Assembly (NCBI GenBank): GCA_033675545.1
Contig: JAWDGP010005687.1
Span: forward strand, 367,001 to 431,000
Source of the DNA: Elysia crispata
Lineage: Eukaryota; Mollusca; Gastropoda; Plakobranchidae
Length of the DNA stretch: 64,000 nucleotides
Direction of reading: 5' to 3'
Shown: positions 57,945 through 64,000 of the stretch, piece after piece
Position numbering within the stretch: position 1 is the stretch's first letter
Layout: the number at the start of each line of letters is the position of its first letter
The notes under the pieces: generated by a model
What the model saw: the letters and a program-made list of their open reading frames with translations, nothing else
Told to the model about the DNA's origin: nothing
The model's database searches: none
Made by a program: the position numbers and the translations under genes

Positions 57945-60900
57945 ATGGACCACGGTGATCACAAACCTCAAATGTTAGGCTTACCCCAACAATTAAATCT
58001 CACCACAACGTTCAACATCGATGGATATCTTCAACCGTATGAGCAAGAAATTCGTAGAAGGTATGCTAACATCATTATTGCGGACGCATATTCACCTTAT
58101 TTGTGAGGGAGCGAGGGATTTTCAGTCTTAAGTCTTTAAGCACACAAGGTAGATCTAGATGCACGTTTTCAGAAACGGCAAACATTTCTAAAGAGAATGG
58201 CTTCTTAAAATTGTTATTAGTAAGCACTGTCTTGGTATTTGCTTTTCAGTGCAATCACTTTCACTTTCAAGATTTCTGGTATCAGTATCATCACAGTCAG
58301 AGTCAGAAGCTCTGGGGTCTGTCTGAAAATAATCATGAAGATGATCTGCGTAGTTCTGGTCTAATACATTGTCATCATTGAGGCATTAAATCTATTTAAG
58401 AGAGCAGCAATCCTGCATCGCTTATCTTGAACAGTGTCTTTAGATCTAAATCTAGATGCGTCGGATGCCATTGCTCTCGGCTTCACAACATGACAACAAT
58501 GTATTATTCACAGAGCATTAGGAAAAAATGTTATAGATTGCAGTTATGACCATAACTCCACATCCACCAAGAATTGATTTTTTTCTGCATAACGCTGATA
58601 CTCAAAATCAGTAGTTGCGGCTTACGACTGAAAGTCCTCAGCAGCCTCATATATTTAATCTCTTCTTTTAACCACAGCGAAAGGCTTATAAATTGCCTTT
58701 CAACAAGATCTAGACTAGTAGATGCATATCTACACGGTTGAACAAAGTCAGTAGTGGGATATGGCTGTGTTGAAGGACAGAGCTAAAGTGCTAAAAGCTT
58801 AGGTATTAGACACAAACTTCACCATAGTTAAATATGCGATAAACTCTGGGGTAAGAGACAAACTTCACAGCTAGCCAACACAAAAAAATATTCATGCAAG
58901 CTGTGTTTACAGTCAGGCTTAACATTGAATTCAGTCTATCTAGCAGTATTCAAAGTAAACTTAACGCTGTCTCAGAAAATGACAATAAATGAGAAAAATT
59001 ATATGGAACACATAAAAAATCTTTTTTCATCTGAAGCATATATAGGTCTTCAATACTCAGTCTTACCTTATCCAACTTAAAATGAAAATTTCCCACAAAT
59101 TACATGTTTGCTAGGCAGAAATGAAAACGGAACCTAATTATCACCTTGGACAATGTAGACAGCATTTTTGAGTATCGGAACATAATTAAAAAAGCTTTCT
59201 GTGCACTAGTATAGCTGAAATAAAATAATAAAAAGCAAAAACTAATTCTTTTAAACTCTTTTTTTGAGGTGGTTCAAACTTGGGATTTAAATCTGAATCA
59301 TTAAAACCTGTCAGATTGGATATATTTTGACTTAGCTTAAGTAGTCTTGCAATATTCATGTGTTTCAAAAGGAACAAAGAGAAACCAACAGCTTTGCTTC
59401 ATGGCAAAGTTTTGCTCTGTCTAGAGACCAGTCTTGGAAGCCTTGCATGATAAATGTAGCCTAGCAAAAAAAAATTCAAAATGTTCGCTGCTGGTTTTTG
59501 TGAAATAACAGGTTTGTTATTGGGGGATTACACCTTGTGCAGTAACATATATGCAATTGAATTTATTACTTAATCTTTTGAACCAATTTGCCATGTATTC
59601 CGAGTCATTGCTTTTGAAGAACTCAGGTGACTATTGCATGCCCAACTTGAGACTTGTAGGAGCCGTCTGCCATGGATTTAAACTATACTTATACTCAATA
59701 CTGGTGTTGGTTATTTCATTTTGCTCTACCTGACAAAGTGCCAGAGCCTGGTTGTCACAGAGGTGATCATGAAATAAATGACTATGTAGTGGAGGGCTTA
59801 GCCAGGCAATTAAATATGCCCACACAAAATATGAAAACTTTCCGCACTTTTTAAAAATCTAAAGAGAAGCACTGAAAGAGGTATTTTCATGTTAGTTATT
59901 TTAATTTAAACATTAGGCTATTTGCTTCAACCTTATGAAGTAAACTTGGTCAAGAGATAACTGAATTGTCAACTGTTCTACTTACTTTCACTCAAGGCAA
60001 TAAATATTATCATATTTGCAAGAGTGGATATGTTTTCCAAAGATTTGAAAATGATCTAAATTCATGTTACAATGGAAACTTATGTCTGGAAAAATGATTG
60101 ACCGATGAATTTCACTCGTATGGCCTTCACAGATACTCTTGCTTGCAAGAATTGGTAACAAGAATAGAGAATGATGAAGGCGGTTTAGATCAATTTTCTA
60201 GAGGCTATGAGAAGTTTGGAGTTCACCGTCAGCCTGATAATTCTATTGAGGTTACTGAATGGGCACCAGGAGCGGCAGGAATTTACCTGCGAGGAGAATT
60301 TAGTAAGTCCTTTTACACTCCACTCTGATGATGATAAAAATGCTTGATATTTTCCTTAGTATATGTAATTGTGTGTTTATTTGTGATTTGAAATATTTGC
60401 AGTTTCACAGTCAGATGTGAGGTTGTTGTTTTTTTATTTATTAAATTTGGACATGAAAATATTTTGATATGCGATAAACATTTCTTCTTTTCATACCTTT
60501 ATTTCTTCGAGTCTAGATTTCTCTCTATTTCTATACAGTTACTGCCTAGAAAATGAGTATGTTTTTGTGAAATTAGGTCTGAGTTTACAGAAACATTTTG
60601 TTTTCAATTCATATAAAAAAGGTACCTGTTTGATACCTGGGTAGTATTTTTACCTTTACTGAATAATGTTGTGCACTTCTGAATCTCAGCTGCACCATGA
60701 ATAATAAGCTTGTCTACTGAAAACAATATCACTTGCAGTTGCACTTAAATGTGTCTTCAGTTAAGCCAACAATCTATACATTGGTGAAAAGAAATTTTTT
60801 TGCTTTTTGCAAGATTCCAGAGTTTGTATCAATTTTTGGAAAATGTTGAACCAATTTGAGCCTTTATAGCACTTTTTTTTAAACTTACTTTGGCAGAAAG

Positions 60901-63291
60901 TTGTATATCCTTGAAAAGTAACAACACATATCCCTGTACTGTCTAGGTGTTCAAAGCAGTCAGATTTTATCCCAGTAGCACCAGGGTTAAAGGAATCATA
61001 CGTTAGACATATCTTTTGCAGGCCCGTATGCCTTGCTTGATATCAGCTCACATGTGGGTAGATTAAAAAAAAATGAAAGGGAATTAAAAAAAAGTCTGGC
61101 CGAACACTAAACAACAAAGTTAACTCCTCAAGGGACCAGTATTCTTTTCTCTGCAGATTGAGCAATAGATAACGATGGAAGCTGAATAACTTTTTAATCT
61201 ATAACATTTTAGACTTTACATCATTCCTGTTGAATTGGTCTTAAAACACATCTGAATTATGCAATGCCTGGATTTGTCTTAAATTGAAGTGGCACCAGTG
61301 ATTTGAATTTTTAGATGGCTGGCAAATTGAGGATCGTTGTGCCTTCAGAAAGGGAGAGTATGGACGCTGGCACCTAAAAATTCCCCCCAAGCCTGATGGA
61401 TCTTGTCCTATTGGTCATCAGACAAAATTGAAGGTGGGTAAAAAAATTTTTACATTTTAATAATTAAGATTTTGGATTCTCAGTCGCTATACATTTTTTA
61501 AAATTACAGTAAACAGTACTTTGAATTGTAATATCACAACCTTTCATTTTGAAAACTATCAAACCTAAAAAATATAAAGTAATCATAGGGATTATGATTG
61601 TGACTATGATGATGAAGCCAAAAAAAAACCAGTAGCCTTCTACTGTTAAAGAGGTCAATAATGTTGCCTTACAATTTGTCCACAGTTGGGAATGAGACTT
61701 CACAATGGAGAAATTGTTGATCGTATTTGCCCTTGGGCTAAAATGGTTGCTCGTCCTCACAATGTTCCAATATTTGAACAAATATACTGGGACCCTCCTG
61801 AAAATCAGGCAAGTGAAAACAAAAAGATAACTTTATAAAAAAATTATTTTTTCATCTTAAACAGACATTTTAACAAAGTTGCTTGCAGCTTTCACCAGCT
61901 TGTCTTATACAGTTTTTATCAATTCCCTTTTGTTTTATTTTCTTATCTTTTTAAATTACACTAAAACCACAAAAGATTATATTTCATTTATTTCATTCAT
62001 TTGTACTTAGATTTGGTGTGAGCTGTTTCTGCAGATTTTTGCTTTGATGTGTCTTTTCTTGAAAGTTATTATTTGCACTATACAATAAAAAGGACAGAAT
62101 TTTACCCTTACTCTGGCAAATGGTATAAGCATATTCTGCTATGTTTATATGTATAAACTAATATGAAAATATGATATTTTCATCAGCCATAACTTATCAT
62201 GTAGAAATTAATAGCTGATGAAGACAACAAAGATTAATGCTCACCTTTAGAAAGTGAATTTAAGTCTGAATTTTTAAAATCTATTTATGATTTATGGTAT
62301 GAGAGAGGTATAGCTTATCTGTGATTCACTTTTTGAAAATTCTAATAAACAAAGCACACAATAATTTGATGGAAACAATAAATGTAAGAAGTTACAGCCT
62401 TGCTTATGATTTACAGCAGGCATGATATATAGATAATAATTGTAGTTTACTTCTGCATTAAATTTTTTCTAGGTTTTTCAAAGGACAATATTTTTGTAAT
62501 ATTATTTGTCTTAAAGCAATAATTCAAATTGATCCTTAATGCTTGATACATATATGTGTATTTATATATACATATATGCTTGGATATTTGCACATTTAAC
62601 AAAATAATAGTTTGTTTTTAAATAATTAATTTAGTTCATAAGAAAACGGAGTAGTTGTCTAGATTAATTGCAAAGTTACTAATATGGATGCTCTTTAAAG
62701 AAAACTCCAAAGCATATTGATTAGGACTTTGAAATAATAGTTTATTCACAATACCTTTACTTGAAAAAAATTCATGCTTTCCTCCTATCTGTTCAACTCA
62801 TGCCAATGTTCCTGACTGAATGTGAGGATACACAACAAGTGCGGGTATTACCAATTTATCTGTAACTTGTTTAAAGTTTTGGATATTCCTAGAAAAAAAA
62901 TGATTTTGGATTCTATTCACAGAACTATCAGATGAATGGAATATTTGTCAGATTAGATGTCAACAAAACCCAAAAGAAGGCCTCCCTATGTATTTTTTTT
63001 TGCAATCAATATTTTGAGAGCTAAATGGCTGATATATGGTGGGCTAACATATACATAAGTCTATTATACTCCTTCCTCTATTTAAGCACATACACATTCA
63101 TTCTGCCTTTCAAAATAAAACAAAAAATTTAGTCTTTTTTTTTCAGGTTTACAGGTTCAAACACAGGCACCCAGGCCAGAGAGAGGGCCTGAAGATCTAT
63201 GAGAGCCATGTAGGAATTGCGTCATGGGAAGGGAAGGTAGCCACTTACAAGCAATTCACAGACAACGTCATTCCTCGCATTGCAGATTTGG
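57945..63291 (+). CDS. GBE1: 1,4-alpha-glucan (glycogen) branching enzyme, N-terminal third
   Basis: Five coding exons: 57945-58060, 60133-60302, 61315-61433, 61686-61808 and 63147-63291. They join in phase to 224 complete codons, and the gene continues past the window. GBE1 cuts an alpha-1,4 chain and re-attaches it by an alpha-1,6 bond during glycogen synthesis in the cytosol. Evidence against human GBE1: [14 protein letters not shown] near residue 27; [17 protein letters not shown] near 55-71; the CBM48 strand [18 protein letters not shown] at 81-98; [19 protein letters not shown]; and [19 protein letters not shown] at 193-211, the start of the catalytic barrel. The ATG has G at +4 and A at -3. 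The intron after exon 4 uses a GC donor. Catalytic Asp/Glu residues are encoded beyond the window. Confidence 0.93.
58188..58471 (-). pseudogene. eroded transposon ORF in GBE1 intron 1
   Basis: On the minus strand a frame opens at 58471 with [20 protein letters not shown] and RIAALLNRF. After one frameshift it continues through [19 protein letters not shown] to a stop at 58188. The acidic, Cys-containing segment resembles the relic in BICRA intron 14. It lies opposite to the gene's direction and next to TCTAGA-rich sequence. The function and family are unknown. Confidence 0.45.
61809..61810 (+). other. non-canonical GC 5' splice site (GBE1 intron 4)
   Basis: The exon ends AATCAG and the intron begins GCAAGTG. 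Frame and homology (DPPENQ continuing to VYRFKH) require this junction, because the nearby GT four bases on would break the frame. The flanking sequence otherwise fits the strong AG/GCAAGT consensus of GC-AG introns. Confidence 0.75.
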
Positions 63292-64000
63292 GTAGGTTAG
63301 CTTGTAAATTACCCTTGTCTTTTTTTAACTTGGAATTTGATCTTAATGATTCTTATTTTTTTGCGAGAGCTATCCTATACACATTATTACAGGTATTTTC
63401 ATGAAAATTTTACAATTGACTGATGAATAATTTCTGTTTGTTTTGCAAATGTGTAAATATTGTTTGGAACAAAAGTTTGAGTGGTTGTTTTGGAGGAGGG
63501 ATAAACACCTTAAGGCTGGAGAAAACTATTAAAGCCCAGAATTTTTTTTTTTTTCATTAGTCTTCAACTGATGTATGATTATCAGTTATGAAGAGTAAAT
63601 ATTCTTGCTTAAATCTCAGAGCCAAGCTTTCAGCTATTTATATGAAGATGAAATCAGGAAAAAAATGTAAGAAACTTGCTGAGTTTATGTCAGGATCTTG
63701 TCCTGGAGTCCTTTATGTTGATTGTTGGAGCTTACCAGATCAGCTGACACCATTTAGAAACAAAAATTGACTGTTCTATACTGGTCCAAGAAAGCTTGCA
63801 GTACATATAAATAGCGGGATCGGGAATAATAAGAACCCCTAGAATAACGAGGCAGTTTCAAATCCCAGTATTTCCCCTTCTTCAGGCCGTATAAGTTATT
63901 CTTGAAATAAGGTGAGAAAAACTTGCCAACCTCATTAAAAACGAGGGCTAAGTACTTAACTTTTACAGAGGAAAAAAATGACGTGTTCATGGTCAGCTAG
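63292..64000. other. GBE1 intron 5, nothing recognised
   Basis: The next expected exon (starting at the Gly-Tyr after IADL) is not seen. A minus ORF at 63754-63990 with PRYSRGSYYSRSRYL looks more protein-like than the background and may be a repeat remnant, but no family is recognised. Confidence 0.35.

Noticed and set aside
63754-63990. Minus-strand ORF with PRYSRGSYYSRSRYL as a gene
   Set aside because: It lies in a GBE1 intron, has no recognised domain and no supporting splice sites; a repeat remnant is more likely.

Overview
The window is intron-rich, AT-rich animal nuclear DNA. It carries typical GT-AG (and one GC-AG) splice sites, AATAAA signals, tRNA-derived SINE heads, MITE-like elements and microsatellites. 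The protein sequences and Q/S-rich composition suggest a lophotrochozoan invertebrate, most likely a mollusc. That taxonomic guess is inference: no rRNA or mitochondrial marker is present.

Four protein-coding genes can be assembled exon by exon, with splice phases that agree at every junction. (1) 123-5330, +: the 3' part of a class I sirtuin (SIRT3/SIRT2 type), whose catalytic domain runs into a disordered tail of about 290 residues that ends in Asp and Ser runs. (2) 14370-19709, -: TYSND1, the peroxisomal trypsin-like processing protease, 8 exons, about 594 aa, with a readable His-Asp-Ser triad. (3) 31608-50718, +: a BICRA/BICRAL (GLTSCR1) homologue, a subunit of the ncBAF/GBAF chromatin remodeller, 16 coding exons, about 1937 aa, with a Q-rich N-terminal half and the GLTSCR1 domain. 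(4) 57945-63291, +: the first five coding exons of GBE1, the glycogen branching enzyme, which runs off the right edge.

The space between and inside the genes holds mostly decayed mobile DNA. I see a 1.1 kb and a 96 bp element that share CA-CTGCCAAC termini and 6-bp target duplications (1231-2353, 8825-8920). There is a 1.4 kb element with 16-18 bp perfect inverted ends in a BICRA intron (37104-38510), and a pogo/Tc1-like element (10659-11133). A Harbinger-like MITE lies at 13083-13290, and two related elements sit in BICRA introns (34248-34669, 47744-48380). An eroded ORF in GBE1 intron 1 (58188-58471) resembles the ORF relic in one of these. Several tRNA-derived SINE heads and long simple repeats complete the picture. 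Stretches without recognisable content are stated as such.

The four genes do not form an operon or one pathway. They are independent housekeeping-type genes: protein deacylation, peroxisomal processing, chromatin and glycogen. I did not find an undescribed multi-gene system. The most unusual items are the sirtuin's long acidic tail, the TYSND1 C-terminus without a recognisable PTS1, and the transposon families defined here by their ends and target duplications.
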